Assembly: GCA_947254645.1 (NCBI GenBank)
Contig: CAMYDW010000009.1
Span: 1 to 57,398, forward strand
From: an uncultured Peptococcaceae bacterium
Lineage (GTDB): Bacteria > Bacillota > Peptococcia > Peptococcales > Peptococcaceae
Direction of reading: 5' to 3'
Length of the DNA stretch: 57,398 bases
The position numbers and the translations under genes are program-made. The notes below the pieces were generated by a model, which saw only the letters and a list, made by a program, of their open reading frames with translations, ran no database searches and had not been told where the DNA came from. Positions 35,227 through 44,203 of the stretch are shown here, one piece after another (within the stretch, counting starts at the first letter, position 1; every line of letters begins with the position of its first letter).

Positions 35227-35845
35227 CCATTTGTAGATGTTTTTTTATTGCTTCGATTGTCATAATACCCATTATTTCAATGGATTGATTAAAGGTGTAG
35301 TGAGGGACTAAATCAATTTCTTCTTCTTCCGCTATTTCGAAGTCTTCAAAGACTTCTTCTAAAAATGCTTTATCATCCGATAGAATGTGAAGGGCTTCTT
35401 GCTTATCCAAACCTGCTTGAACTGCATAGTCTGCTAATAAGTTGTGGTTAGAGATGTCCTCACATTTTTCAAAATAGGCAGAAAAGAGAAGGTCATTTAA
35501 TACCATATGTTTATTTTGAGTCTGAGCCCATAATGTGAGACGATGAGCATCAATAGTTCCAACATCTCTAATACGAGCCATGTCATAATGGAGACCAACT
35601 TGTTCTGCCATTTCTTCAATCTGTTTAAATTTTTCTTGTGCTTGCAACAGTGCGCTTTCACTTAAATGCAATCCTTCTAAAAAGGAACGTTCGGGATGAT
35701 TCATTTTTCCAGGCTCTAATATAAAGACATGGTGTTTGATCTCATAATCTTTTATATCTAATTCATGAAGTGCTTGAAAAAGCTGTTTTTTGCCTATATA
35801 GCAGTAGGGACATGCATAATCAGACCAGATATCTATTTTTAACAT
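35222..35845 (-). CDS. DsbA/FrnE-family thiol oxidoreductase
   Basis: A 207-aa DsbA-like thioredoxin-fold protein of the FrnE (2-hydroxychromene isomerase-like) group. Its N-terminus IDIWSDYACPYCYIGKK holds the CxxC active site (C12, C15), and GTIDAHRLTLWAQ near 97 matches the helical insertion. No signal peptide is present, so it is probably a cytoplasmic redox or stress protein, not a secretory Dsb. Distal gene of the rqcH-rlmH run on the minus strand, with 15 nt between. Confidence 0.88.
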   Translation of the reverse strand: MLKIDIWSDYACPYCYIGKKQLFQALHELDIKDYEIKHHVFILEPGKMNHPERSFLEGLHLSESALLQAQEKFKQIEEMAEQVGLHYDMARIRDVGTIDAHRLTLWAQTQNKHMVLNDLLFSAYFEKCEDISNHNLLADYAVQAGLDKQEALHILSDDKAFLEEVFEDFEIAEEEEIDLVPHYTFNQSIEIMGIMTIEAIKKHLQMV

Positions 35846-35860
35846 ACTAAACTCCTTTTG

Positions 35861-36340
35861 TTATTTATGATATTTTTGACCAGCATTAATACGGGCACAA
35901 CGATAAATTTGTTCCACGAAAATCACTCGCATTAACTGGTGTGGAAAAGTGAAATTGGAAAAAGATAATGCCATATTGGAGCGCTCGCAAACAAGAGAGG
36001 AGAGTCCAAAGGAGCCCCCAATAACAAAGGTAAGATGTGTTTTGTTTGTTGCTTCACAATTTGATAAATATTTTGCAAAAGTAAGTGTATCAAATTGCTT
36101 GCCATCTATTTCAAGAGTGATTACAAAATCGTCTTGTTTGATATGTTTCAAAAGACGTTCCGCTTCCTTGTCTTTTATTAGTGCAATTGCTTGCGGGCTT
36201 TCATGGGATGGATCTTTTTCATCTGCTACAGTAATAATTTTAAATTGATGATATTTGCCAAGACGTTTTGTGTATTCATCTATAGCTTGTTGCCAATATT
36301 TTTCTTTTATTTTTCCTACACAAAGAAGCGTGATATACAT
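35861..36340 (-). CDS. rlmH: 23S rRNA pseudouridine-1915 N3-methyltransferase RlmH
   Basis: SPOUT methyltransferase acting on 70S ribosomes at helix 69. The 159-aa product starts YITLLCVGKIKEKYW, has VIGGSFGLS near residue 105, and ends with the conserved HQLMRVIFVEQIYRCARI...YHK tail that contacts the ribosome. ATG 36340 overlaps the rqcH stop by one base and follows GGAGG. Confidence 0.96.
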   Translation of the reverse strand: MYITLLCVGKIKEKYWQQAIDEYTKRLGKYHQFKIITVADEKDPSHESPQAIALIKDKEAERLLKHIKQDDFVITLEIDGKQFDTLTFAKYLSNCEATNKTHLTFVIGGSFGLSSLVCERSNMALSFSNFTFPHQLMRVIFVEQIYRCARINAGQKYHK

Positions 36341-38112
36341 TAATCTGCCTCCGTTTTTAACAGAAGTTCATTGATAATATTTTCATCTGGTGTAGCATAG
36401 ATGGTTTTTTGATCAGTATAGATTACCATGCCTGGTTTTGCACCAGAGGGTTTGTGCACATTTTTTCGCAATGTATAATCCACAGGCACTTTTGAAGAGA
36501 ATTTTGCTTTTGAAAACCAAGCTGCAAGTATGGTTGCCTTTTCGATGATAGCATCAGAAAAACCGTCATAATCTCGTCTTGCCTTTACAATAATATGGGC
36601 ACCATGAATATCCTTTGTGTGTAGCCATAAATCTGCATTTCGCCCAATTTTTTGTGTGACATAATCATTTTGTTGGTTGTTTTTGCCAATATAAACTTCA
36701 TACCCATCAATAAATAAATGCATGGGTGTCGGTAAATGCTTGCTTACCTTTCCACGAGGCAATTGACGTTTTTTAGCATAGCCTGCGTCCTCTAGTTCTA
36801 TACGAATATCAATTAAATCTTCTGCGGTCATTGATTGTTCAATACTATCATAAATGGTGTGTAAATATGTCAATTCGAGTGAAGTTTTTTCAGCTTGAAT
36901 AGCAGCTTTTTCTGCTCCGATTTTTGCTTTATTATATTTTTTGAAAAAAATCTGAGCATTCTCATTTGGTGTTTTCGTTGGATTAAGTTCAATTTTCTCG
37001 ATTGGATTGCCTTCAATATAAAAATTCTCGACTTCGGCAACAGGTCCTTGCTTAATACGATAAAGATTGGCTGTTATCAATTCACCTTTGATGCGATAAG
37101 CATCAGCAGAAGCCAAAGCTTCGATTTTCTCTGTTTGCAATTGGAGTTTTTTTTCACAGCGTTCAATTTCATGAGAAACAATTCTTGATAGACTATTTTT
37201 TTTCTGCGAAAAAATTTCTTGTTGTTCTTTAATGGCATAATAGTCTTCTAGCAGGAGAGGCATTGAATCACAGGATTTTTGGTGAAAATGTTCAAACTGC
37301 ATCAGCTTAAAAGGAGCAAAAGCATAAATTTCACTATCACGATAGATAAGAGTTGGTTGCCAGGATGAGTCAGCTGCTTGCTGCTCTATTTTTTTACATT
37401 GTTGATATAGTCGTGCATAATCTATTTCGCCTAAATAATCAATACGGGTATCAGGTGCAATATTCGCACGTACAAGAAGTTCATAGGCTGTTTGTGGTCC
37501 TATCCCAGCAATGGTATTTAATAATGCTTTATTAATACTTTTTTGTAGTCCACATTCGATTAGACTAGAAGAAAGTACATCTTCTGATAAGTTTTCTAGT
37601 GCTATTTTGTTCTGGGCAGGTGGCTTTTGATAATGAATACCAGGTTGGAATTGACGTACTTGGTTGGTATTTGCACCTGCACGGCGAATGGCGTCTAAAA
37701 TAATATTTTCGGAGCTCAGCAAAACAATATTGCTGTTTTTTCCCATTAATTCAAAAACAAGACTAAAGCGTGTCTCTTCACCAATTTCATTTCTTCCACG
37801 AAGTTGAAATTGAATCATACGCTCCCAGTCTATTTGATGGATATCTTCTATAATAGCACCTTGTAGGTGTTTTCTCATAACCATACAAAATTGAGGAGGC
37901 TCAAGAGGATTTTTGAATTGTTGGGCTGTAAGAGAAACACGTGCGCTTTGTGGATTCGTAGTTGCAAATAATTTATGATTAGAATTGTTGGCACGTATTG
38001 TCATGGTAAGTGTGTTGGTATTAGGTTGTGTGATTTTATCAATACGTCCACCTTGTAAAGAACGTCTCAAGTCTTGGGCAAGTGCGCGCATTGCAATACC
38101 ATCTAATGACAT
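36340..38112 (-). CDS. rqcH: Rqc2/RqcH homologue (NFACT family)
   Basis: Ribosome quality-control factor that adds alanine tails to nascent chains on stalled 50S subunits; older annotation calls it a fibronectin-binding protein. The 590-aa product starts MSLDGIAMRALAQDL, carries the NFACT-N domain, a central coiled coil and the C-terminal NFACT-R domain with DLWLHTKDIHGAHIIV and YTLRKNVHKPSGAKPG. AAAGGCGG precedes the ATG. Sharing an operon with rlmH ties both to the ribosome. HflX, another ribosome-rescue protein, is also in this window but not adjacent. Confidence 0.94.
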   Translation of the reverse strand: MSLDGIAMRALAQDLRRSLQGGRIDKITQPNTNTLTMTIRANNSNHKLFATTNPQSARVSLTAQQFKNPLEPPQFCMVMRKHLQGAIIEDIHQIDWERMIQFQLRGRNEIGEETRFSLVFELMGKNSNIVLLSSENIILDAIRRAGANTNQVRQFQPGIHYQKPPAQNKIALENLSEDVLSSSLIECGLQKSINKALLNTIAGIGPQTAYELLVRANIAPDTRIDYLGEIDYARLYQQCKKIEQQAADSSWQPTLIYRDSEIYAFAPFKLMQFEHFHQKSCDSMPLLLEDYYAIKEQQEIFSQKKNSLSRIVSHEIERCEKKLQLQTEKIEALASADAYRIKGELITANLYRIKQGPVAEVENFYIEGNPIEKIELNPTKTPNENAQIFFKKYNKAKIGAEKAAIQAEKTSLELTYLHTIYDSIEQSMTAEDLIDIRIELEDAGYAKKRQLPRGKVSKHLPTPMHLFIDGYEVYIGKNNQQNDYVTQKIGRNADLWLHTKDIHGAHIIVKARRDYDGFSDAIIEKATILAAWFSKAKFSSKVPVDYTLRKNVHKPSGAKPGMVIYTDQKTIYATPDENIINELLLKTEAD

Positions 38113-38140
38113 AATTAAAACCGCCTTTCATATGTGCTAT

Positions 38141-38149
38141 AGTATAACA
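38141..38149 (-). promoter_or_regulatory. Extended -10 upstream of rqcH
   Basis: On the minus strand TGTTATACT is a TGn-type extended -10 about 30 nt before the rqcH start. No convincing -35 accompanies it. Confidence 0.4.
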
Positions 38150-38264
38150 TAAGTGGGTATGAAAAAATATGTCTATATACAAAGGTTGAGGATGGAATTC
38201 TCTAGTGACTTGAATGCCGACCTGTGTTATTATATTAGGTAGTATTGTCGAGAGGAGAATCGCT

Positions 38265-38513
38265 GTGTCAGACTTAAAAACATATGCGTTAGAGCTCGAT
38301 CATTTCATTTACAATGTGCGCTCGGATTTCAATGAAGAGAAGGTTCAGAAAATTTTTGAGCGTTTAAAAAAAGAACTGCAAGATGTGAGCGAAAATGAAA
38401 TTCTAGCCACACAGCGAGATATATTGTTATTAGTGGCCCTAAACTTGGCTCAACAAGTGATAGACCTAGAGGAGCAAAACTTATTTTTTTCAGATGTTCT
38501 AGATAGAGAATAA
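38265..38513 (+). CDS. zapA: ZapA-like cell division protein
   Basis: An 82-aa protein starting at GTG 38265, which follows GAGGAG; the open frame upstream lacks a ribosome site. It has the ZapA pattern: a short N-terminal hairpin (YALELDHFIYNVRSD), a helix EEKVQKIFERLKKEL, and a C-terminal coiled coil with LLLVALNLAQQVIDLEEQ. ZapA cross-links FtsZ protofilaments. The match is by pattern only and the protein is short, so the call is moderate. A second gene starts 24 nt after it. Confidence 0.65.
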   Translation: MSDLKTYALELDHFIYNVRSDFNEEKVQKIFERLKKELQDVSENEILATQRDILLLVALNLAQQVIDLEEQNLFFSDVLDRE

Positions 38514-38537
38514 ATAACAATGGGATAAGGTGGAAAA

Positions 38538-39779
38538 ATGATTAACGAACAAATTATTAATTTTATGCGATCTTTTGAAAAAGATCATGCTGATTTTGAT
38601 TTAACAGTGACTTTCGAACATGTGCTTGTATATGAGAAAGATCTCAGTGCTGTTCAATATAGTGAAGAACAAGGTATTAAAAGTCTTTTAGAATATCTTG
38701 TGCGTTCAGGATGGGAAGCTGTCGAAGAAGATGGCTTATTAGTTGGTTGTAAAAATGGTAAAGAAACCATTAGCTTGGGTGTTGGTGGACAAGTGCAGTG
38801 GAGCTTTGGTCCATTTATTGATATGATCGATATTGATCAAGCATACCTTGGCTTTATTCAACTTCTTTTCGAAGAACTCAAAAGAAGAGGACAAATTCTT
38901 TTGGCAACAGGACATCAGCCAGTAAGCCTTGCAAAAGATATTGAAACTGTTGGGACAAAAGAAAATAAAGCCTTGATGCAGTATGCTGAAAATAAGGATG
39001 ATTATATCGACTTCTTGAAATGTAGTGCTACCATGCGTGTCAGCATGCAATATGCACATATTGATAACTTTGAAAAACGTTATCAAGCTGCAACTATCAT
39101 CCAACCTGCATTGGCTGCACTTTTGGATAATGCAGCATGGGTTGGCGGTAAAGAAAACAAAGATGTATTGGTGAATATGAACCATGTACGTCAAGCTGAT
39201 GAAACGCTTTATCATGTCGAAGCAGCCTTAGAAGAAAACTTTAAATATAATGAATTTGCTGATTTCTTAACTGAAGCGCCAGCTATTGCACAAATGAAGG
39301 ATGGCGAATTGGTTTATGTTGGTGCAGAAAAAGTTGAAGATGTTTTTGATACAATGACAAAAGAAGATATTGAACGTGTGTTGCGTTTTGTACAACCACG
39401 CGTCAATATGAGTGAATATGGCCTTACCTTATCTTTAGTAGATAGTGTGCCATATCCGTTAAATATGGCTTATGTGACCATGGTAAAAACTTTACTTTAC
39501 AATCCAGATCACATCACAGCTCTTCAAAAAATGATTGAAGAAATGAAGGAAGAAAATATTGTTACCGCACATCATGAAATGTTGCAAAAGGGATTGAAAG
39601 CGCCAATGGGTAATGGCACAGCTTTTGATTTAGTAAAAGATTTGTTCTTTATGTTACCATTAACACTTTCACCAAGCGAAGAACATTACATACAATCTTT
39701 TAATAGTCTTTTATTTAAAGACATCACTACTAAAGAAGTGACCGCGCATCAATTTGCAAATATCGTGTCGAATGCATAA
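38538..39779 (+). CDS. Glutamate-cysteine ligase (GCS2) family protein, possibly divergent
   Basis: A 413-aa protein resembling the plant/EgtA-type glutamate-cysteine ligases. Recognisable blocks are ISLGVGGQVQWSFGP at residues 78-92, ILLATGHQP near 120, ATMRVSMQYAHIDNFE near 165, and IIQPALAALLDNAAW after it. In canonical members the first block has acidic residues that bind metal (SLE...E-L-S); here they are Gly and Gln, so catalysis may be altered or lost. No gshB is in the window. It ends before a 12-bp hairpin that separates it from der. Confidence 0.7.
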   Translation: MINEQIINFMRSFEKDHADFDLTVTFEHVLVYEKDLSAVQYSEEQGIKSLLEYLVRSGWEAVEEDGLLVGCKNGKETISLGVGGQVQWSFGPFIDMIDIDQAYLGFIQLLFEELKRRGQILLATGHQPVSLAKDIETVGTKENKALMQYAENKDDYIDFLKCSATMRVSMQYAHIDNFEKRYQAATIIQPALAALLDNAAWVGGKENKDVLVNMNHVRQADETLYHVEAALEENFKYNEFADFLTEAPAIAQMKDGELVYVGAEKVEDVFDTMTKEDIERVLRFVQPRVNMSEYGLTLSLVDSVPYPLNMAYVTMVKTLLYNPDHITALQKMIEEMKEENIVTAHHEMLQKGLKAPMGNGTAFDLVKDLFFMLPLTLSPSEEHYIQSFNSLLFKDITTKEVTAHQFANIVSNA

Positions 39780-39786
39780 TCCTTTG

Positions 39787-39814
39787 AGCGACAGCCTGAA
39801 AACAGGCTGTCGCT
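39787..39814 (+). other. Perfect 12-bp hairpin without a T tract before der
   Basis: AGCGACAGCCTG (39787-39798) and its exact complement (39803-39814) flank an AAAA tetraloop. Only TTCG follows, so it is a weak terminator at best. It may protect a processed 3' end, pause polymerase, or separate expression of the upstream gene from der. Confidence 0.7.
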
Positions 39815-39838
39815 TCGTATTAATGAAGGGAGTATTAA

Positions 39839-41158
39839 ATGAAACCAGTTGTAGCTATTGTAGGGCGTGCCAATGTTGGTAAGTCCACTCTATTTAATCG
39901 TTTGACACAAACACACCATGCAATTGTAGAAGATGTGGCAGGGGTAACCCGTGATCGTCTGTATCTAGATGTGACTTGGAATGGAAAAACATTTACTTTG
40001 ATTGATACTGGTGGTATCGAACTTAAAAGCAATGATGAAATTTTACAAAATGTTCGCTTTCAAGCAGAAATAGCCATCGAAGAATCTGATGTTGTTTTGT
40101 TTATGGTGGATGCAACCACGGGCATTACAAATGATGATGAAGAAGTCTCTCAAATGCTTCGTCGTTCAGGCAAAGATGTTATCTTAGTGGTTAACAAAGT
40201 TGAACGTTTTGATGATTTAACTGATATTTATGAATTTTATTCTTTAGGCATGGATGAGTTGATTCCAATTTCTGCTTCTCATGGGAATAATACAGGGGAC
40301 TTATTAGATGCTATTCATGCACATCTTGAAAGATTGCCTGATACAGAGGATCAAGAGGATGAACGTGTCCATATTGCCGTTATTGGACGCCCAAATGTGG
40401 GAAAATCGTCGTTAACAAATGCGATTATCGGTGAGGACCGTTCTATTGTCAGCAATGTAGCTGGTACGACGAGAGATGCTATTGACTCTGCTTTTAAATT
40501 CAAGGGCGAAGAATTTGTCATTGTTGACACTGCAGGTATGAGAAAACGAAATAAAATCGATATTGCAACAGAACGTTATAGTGTCATGCGTTCATTGCGT
40601 GCTGTAGATAGAAGTGATGTTGTTCTTTTTGTTATTGATGCAGATGAAGGCTTGATTGAGCAAGACAAAAAAATAGTCGGATATGCCCATGAAGAAGGAA
40701 AGGGCATTATTATTGTTGTAAACAAATGGGACTTAATAGAAAAAGATGATAAGACCATGCGTGAGTTTGAGGAAAAATTGCGTTATCAATTATTATTTCT
40801 TTCCTATGCACCAATGATTTTTGTTTCTGCTAAAACGCATCAACGTGTAGGTAAAATTATGGATATCGTGAAAGCTGTCTCAGAAACAAGAATGTTACGT
40901 TTGCCAACAAGTTTGGTTAATGAAATTGTACGTGATGCGGTATTGAAAAACCCACCACCTACAGATAAAGGCAGACGCTTAAAAATATTCTATGCTTCTC
41001 AAGTAGATGTTGCGCCTCCAACATTTGCACTGTTTGTTAATGATCAAGAATTAATGCACTTCTCATACTTGAGATATTTAGAAAATTGTATCCGCAAACA
41101 ATTTGTTTTTGAAGGCACGACGTTGAGATTGTTTTTGAGAAACAGAAAAGAGGATTAG
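39839..41158 (+). CDS. der: Ribosome assembly GTPase Der (EngA)
   Basis: Double-GTPase needed for 50S assembly. The 439-aa product has two G domains, each with its own P-loop (GRANVGKSTL near residue 9 and GRPNVGKSSL near 184), NKVE and NKWD motifs, and a C-terminal KH-like domain ending in RLFLRNRKED. GAAGGGAG precedes ATG 39839. It begins a der-plsY-gpsA run typical of Bacillota. Confidence 0.97.
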   Translation: MKPVVAIVGRANVGKSTLFNRLTQTHHAIVEDVAGVTRDRLYLDVTWNGKTFTLIDTGGIELKSNDEILQNVRFQAEIAIEESDVVLFMVDATTGITNDDEEVSQMLRRSGKDVILVVNKVERFDDLTDIYEFYSLGMDELIPISASHGNNTGDLLDAIHAHLERLPDTEDQEDERVHIAVIGRPNVGKSSLTNAIIGEDRSIVSNVAGTTRDAIDSAFKFKGEEFVIVDTAGMRKRNKIDIATERYSVMRSLRAVDRSDVVLFVIDADEGLIEQDKKIVGYAHEEGKGIIIVVNKWDLIEKDDKTMREFEEKLRYQLLFLSYAPMIFVSAKTHQRVGKIMDIVKAVSETRMLRLPTSLVNEIVRDAVLKNPPPTDKGRRLKIFYASQVDVAPPTFALFVNDQELMHFSYLRYLENCIRKQFVFEGTTLRLFLRNRKED

Positions 41159-41161
41159 TAT

Positions 41162-41764
41162 ATGCTAGATTCTATAGGCATAGGCATACTAATTGCTGCA
41201 TTATCCTATTGCTTGGGTGCGATTTCTTTTGCTTGGATAATCAGCAGATTACGTGGTATCAATATTCTTAAAGTAGGAAGCTGTAACCCTGGATTCACGA
41301 ATGTATGGCGTACACAAGGGATGAAAATCGCTATCTTTGTATTAATAGGAGATATGCTGAAAGGCACTCTTTCTGCCTATATCGGTGCTAATTTATTAGG
41401 CGATATTGGTTTAGTCATTGCCTCTATATTTGTGCTATTAGGTCATACCTTTAGTTTTATGATTCATTTTAAAGGTGGTAAAGGGGTCGCAACAGGTGCT
41501 GGGATACTTTTGTTTATTTCGCCAATAGCATTCTTGTTATGTTTCCTCACATTAGCTTCATTGGCTTATTTTACTAAATATATGTCAATAGGTTCTATTA
41601 CAGCGTCAATTCTATGCCCATTTTATTTATATTTGACACACCAATCTGCATTGGTCGTGGGCGTATTTAGTATTTGTGGTATTTTTGTTATTTGGTTACA
41701 TCGTGCAAATATTCGTCGTCTGATGAATGGAACTGAAAATAAAATTGGACACAAGGAGCGATAA
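41162..41764 (+). CDS. plsY: Glycerol-3-phosphate acyltransferase PlsY
   Basis: Membrane enzyme that transfers acyl from acyl phosphate to glycerol 3-phosphate, the first acylation in phospholipid synthesis. The 200-aa product has about five membrane helices and the three family motifs: SCNPGFTNVWRT near residue 40, HFKGGKGVATGAG near 102 and a C-terminal LHRANIRRLMNGTE. It starts 3 nt after der and overlaps nothing; gpsA, which makes its substrate, follows. Confidence 0.94.
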   Translation: MLDSIGIGILIAALSYCLGAISFAWIISRLRGINILKVGSCNPGFTNVWRTQGMKIAIFVLIGDMLKGTLSAYIGANLLGDIGLVIASIFVLLGHTFSFMIHFKGGKGVATGAGILLFISPIAFLLCFLTLASLAYFTKYMSIGSITASILCPFYLYLTHQSALVVGVFSICGIFVIWLHRANIRRLMNGTENKIGHKER

Positions 41765-41765
41765 A

Positions 41766-42785
41766 ATGTCTAGGATTGTTGTTTTAGGTGCAGGAAGCTG
41801 GGGAACAGCACTCGCACAGATTTTATCTTATAATGGTCATGATGTTATTTTATGGGGAAGAAATCAGGCCCAAATGGCAGAAATGAGTAAGCTTAAAGTT
41901 AACAAAAAATATTTGCCTCAAGTGACACTTTCTTCAACGCTTATATGCACGAGCGAATGGCCGTCTCTTGATCATTGCGATTATGTTTTAGTAAGTGTAC
42001 CAGCCCAGAAGCAACGTTTACTTTTAGAAGAACATCTTGACGACCTAAAGAATTCAACCGCTATCTTTATTGATGTGGCAAAAGGCATAGAAACAAGCAC
42101 ACAAAAATGTTTACATGAGATTTATGAAGAGCTTTTGGGAGATATTAAAGAGCGCTACGTGGTATTATCCGGCCCGAGCCATGCTGAGGAATTCGGATTA
42201 AATATGCCAACTGCGCTTGTGGCCACGGCTTATAATCATTCACATGCTATTAAAGTACAAGAACTTTTTATGAACGACAATGTGCGTGTCTACACAAGTG
42301 AAGATGTCATTGGTGTTGAATTAGCTGGTGCATTAAAAAATGTTATTGCCTTAGCCATAGGGATGACAATTGGATTAGGGTATGGCGATAATGCACAAGC
42401 AGCACTCATGACACGAGGACTTGCAGAAATCACGCGCCTTGGTGTTGCGTTAGGTGCAGAACCTTATACTTTTTTAGGTTTAACAGGTGTAGGGGATTTA
42501 ATTGTTACTTGCACTTCTATGCATAGTAGAAACCGACGTGCTGGCATGATGATAGGTGAAGGGAAAACACTTAATGAAGTATTAGACTGTATGGGAATGG
42601 TTGTTGAAGGTGCTATGACAACGAAAGCAGCCTATCAGCTTGCAAAGAAACATGAAATTGAAATGCCTATTCTAGAGCAAATGTATAAGGTGCTTTATGA
42701 AGAAGCTGATGTTAATGAGGCGGCAAGAACACTTTTGACACGCACGCAACGAAGTGAATATGAATCCTATCTGATGCGTAATTAA
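41766..42785 (+). CDS. gpsA: Glycerol-3-phosphate dehydrogenase [NAD(P)+]
   Basis: Reduces dihydroxyacetone phosphate to glycerol 3-phosphate for phospholipid synthesis. The 339-aa product has the Rossmann GAGSWGTALAQ, the SGPSHAEE block near residue 140, the catalytic lysine in ELAGALKNVIA near 190 and GLTGVGDLIVTCTS near 240. AAGGAG precedes ATG 41766, which lies one base after the plsY stop. Confidence 0.96.
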   Translation: MSRIVVLGAGSWGTALAQILSYNGHDVILWGRNQAQMAEMSKLKVNKKYLPQVTLSSTLICTSEWPSLDHCDYVLVSVPAQKQRLLLEEHLDDLKNSTAIFIDVAKGIETSTQKCLHEIYEELLGDIKERYVVLSGPSHAEEFGLNMPTALVATAYNHSHAIKVQELFMNDNVRVYTSEDVIGVELAGALKNVIALAIGMTIGLGYGDNAQAALMTRGLAEITRLGVALGAEPYTFLGLTGVGDLIVTCTSMHSRNRRAGMMIGEGKTLNEVLDCMGMVVEGAMTTKAAYQLAKKHEIEMPILEQMYKVLYEEADVNEAARTLLTRTQRSEYESYLMRN

Positions 42786-42836
42786 AACATCCTGATAACA
42801 CTTGCATAGGATAGTGTTCTGTTTTAAACTTTAGTG

Positions 42837-42845
42837 TGTTATAAT
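42837..42845 (+). promoter_or_regulatory. Extended -10 promoter element before scpA
   Basis: TGTTATAAT (TGn plus a consensus TATAAT) lies 37 nt before the preferred scpA start. The -35 is poor (TTCTGT), so activity would depend on the extended -10. Confidence 0.5.
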
Positions 42846-42881
42846 TTAGTAGATATGTATTTGAATAAGGGGCAGATGCTG

Positions 42882-43601
42882 GTGCAAACTTTGGAATTCC
42901 ACTTGGATCATTTTGAGGGACCAATGGATTTATTGATGCATTTAATTGAAAAAGATAGTATTGATATTTACAATATTCCGATTGCAACGCTTACTGACCA
43001 ATATTTGTTTTATATTGAAGAGGCAGAGAATATGAATCTAGAAATTGCGAGTCATTTTCTTTTAATGGCGGCGCAATTGATACGCATTAAAATAAAACTT
43101 CTTTTACCTAAAAAAAGACATCAAGAAGATACGGAGGACCCACGCCAAGAATTGATAAATCAGCTGTTGGCTTATAAACTCTTTAAAGAATTGTCTGAAT
43201 CTCTTGAAGAAGTGCATGAAAAATCATCACATTATTATACAAGAGAAATAGACAGCAAAAAATTATCTGAAGCATATAAATCCTTTGAAGCATTAAAAGG
43301 ATTGAATCCTCTGAAATTATTAGATTTTTTTGAAGTGTTACAGAAATCTTTAGATGAAAAGGAAGCTTTTATTGTTGTAGAAAAAACCACATATTCTATT
43401 GAAAATCTAAGAAAAAAATTGATTGACTACTGCCAACATGCAAAAAAACCAACTTTTCAAACCATATTGAAGCAATGCGACAATAGAGATGAAATGATTA
43501 CGTTTTTTCTAGCACTATTAGAATGTATTCACCAACATGAAATGCTAACCATACAGCATGAGTTATTTGGTGATATATGGTTGCAAACAGAGGCAGTTTA
43601 G
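42882..43601 (+). CDS. scpA: Segregation and condensation protein ScpA
   Basis: Kleisin that bridges SMC heads in chromosome condensation. The product shows the kleisin N-terminus LEFHLDHFEGPMDLLMHLIE and a long helical region, with RIKIKLLLPK near residue 70. GTG 42882 is preferred because AAGGGG at 42867-42872 is 9 nt away; in-frame ATGs at 42855 and 42876 are alternatives and would add a few residues. At 239 aa it has normal length. scpB follows after 9 nt. Confidence 0.93.
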   Translation: MQTLEFHLDHFEGPMDLLMHLIEKDSIDIYNIPIATLTDQYLFYIEEAENMNLEIASHFLLMAAQLIRIKIKLLLPKKRHQEDTEDPRQELINQLLAYKLFKELSESLEEVHEKSSHYYTREIDSKKLSEAYKSFEALKGLNPLKLLDFFEVLQKSLDEKEAFIVVEKTTYSIENLRKKLIDYCQHAKKPTFQTILKQCDNRDEMITFFLALLECIHQHEMLTIQHELFGDIWLQTEAV

Positions 43602-43610
43602 AGGTTTAAC

Positions 43611-44186
43611 ATGATTATTGATTTATCTTATAAGACAATAATAGAAGGCTTATTGTTTATTTCAGATACACCTATGACTACTAAAATGTTGGCTGATATT
43701 TTAGAAATAGATGAACTCAGTATTGAAGAAATTTTAACTGATTTAGAGAAAGAATATAAACAACCAGATAGAGGCATGGTGCTAAAAAAGATTGCGAATG
43801 GCTATCAATTTATGACGGCACCAATCGTAGAACCATATATAAAAAAAATGTTTCAGGAGAAGAAAAGCAAACTTTCAAATGCAGCCTATGAAACGCTTTC
43901 TATCATTGCATATAAACAACCAGTAACGAGAAGTCAGATTGATTATATTCGAGGTGTTAAATCTGATGGGCCGTTACAGCAACTGATTACTAGAGGTCTT
44001 GTTGAAGAAAAGGGCAGACTAGAACAGCCTGGTCGTCCGATTATTTTTTGCACGACACTTCAATTCTTAGTATCATTCGGATTAAATAGTTTAGAAGAAC
44101 TACCTAGATTTGATGAGTGTCAGCAGTTTGATTTTAGTTTGAATAATGAAATGGTTGAAAATAATTCCGAAGAAAACGGAGAATAG
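43611..44186 (+). CDS. scpB: Segregation and condensation protein ScpB
   Basis: Partner of ScpA in the SMC complex. The 191-aa product has two winged-helix domains, with IIEGLLFISDTPMT at the N-terminus and the conserved LSIIAYKQPVTRSQIDYIRGV near residue 100 (two blocks), then GRPIIFCTTLQFL. It has an acidic tail. Coupled with scpA in the usual order. Confidence 0.94.
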   Translation: MIIDLSYKTIIEGLLFISDTPMTTKMLADILEIDELSIEEILTDLEKEYKQPDRGMVLKKIANGYQFMTAPIVEPYIKKMFQEKKSKLSNAAYETLSIIAYKQPVTRSQIDYIRGVKSDGPLQQLITRGLVEEKGRLEQPGRPIIFCTTLQFLVSFGLNSLEELPRFDECQQFDFSLNNEMVENNSEENGE

Positions 44187-44203
44187 ATATAGGAGTGATT
44201 CAG

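Noticed and set aside
44187..44203. A glmS ribozyme
   Set aside because: Only 17 nt separate scpB from glmS, too short for the ribozyme.
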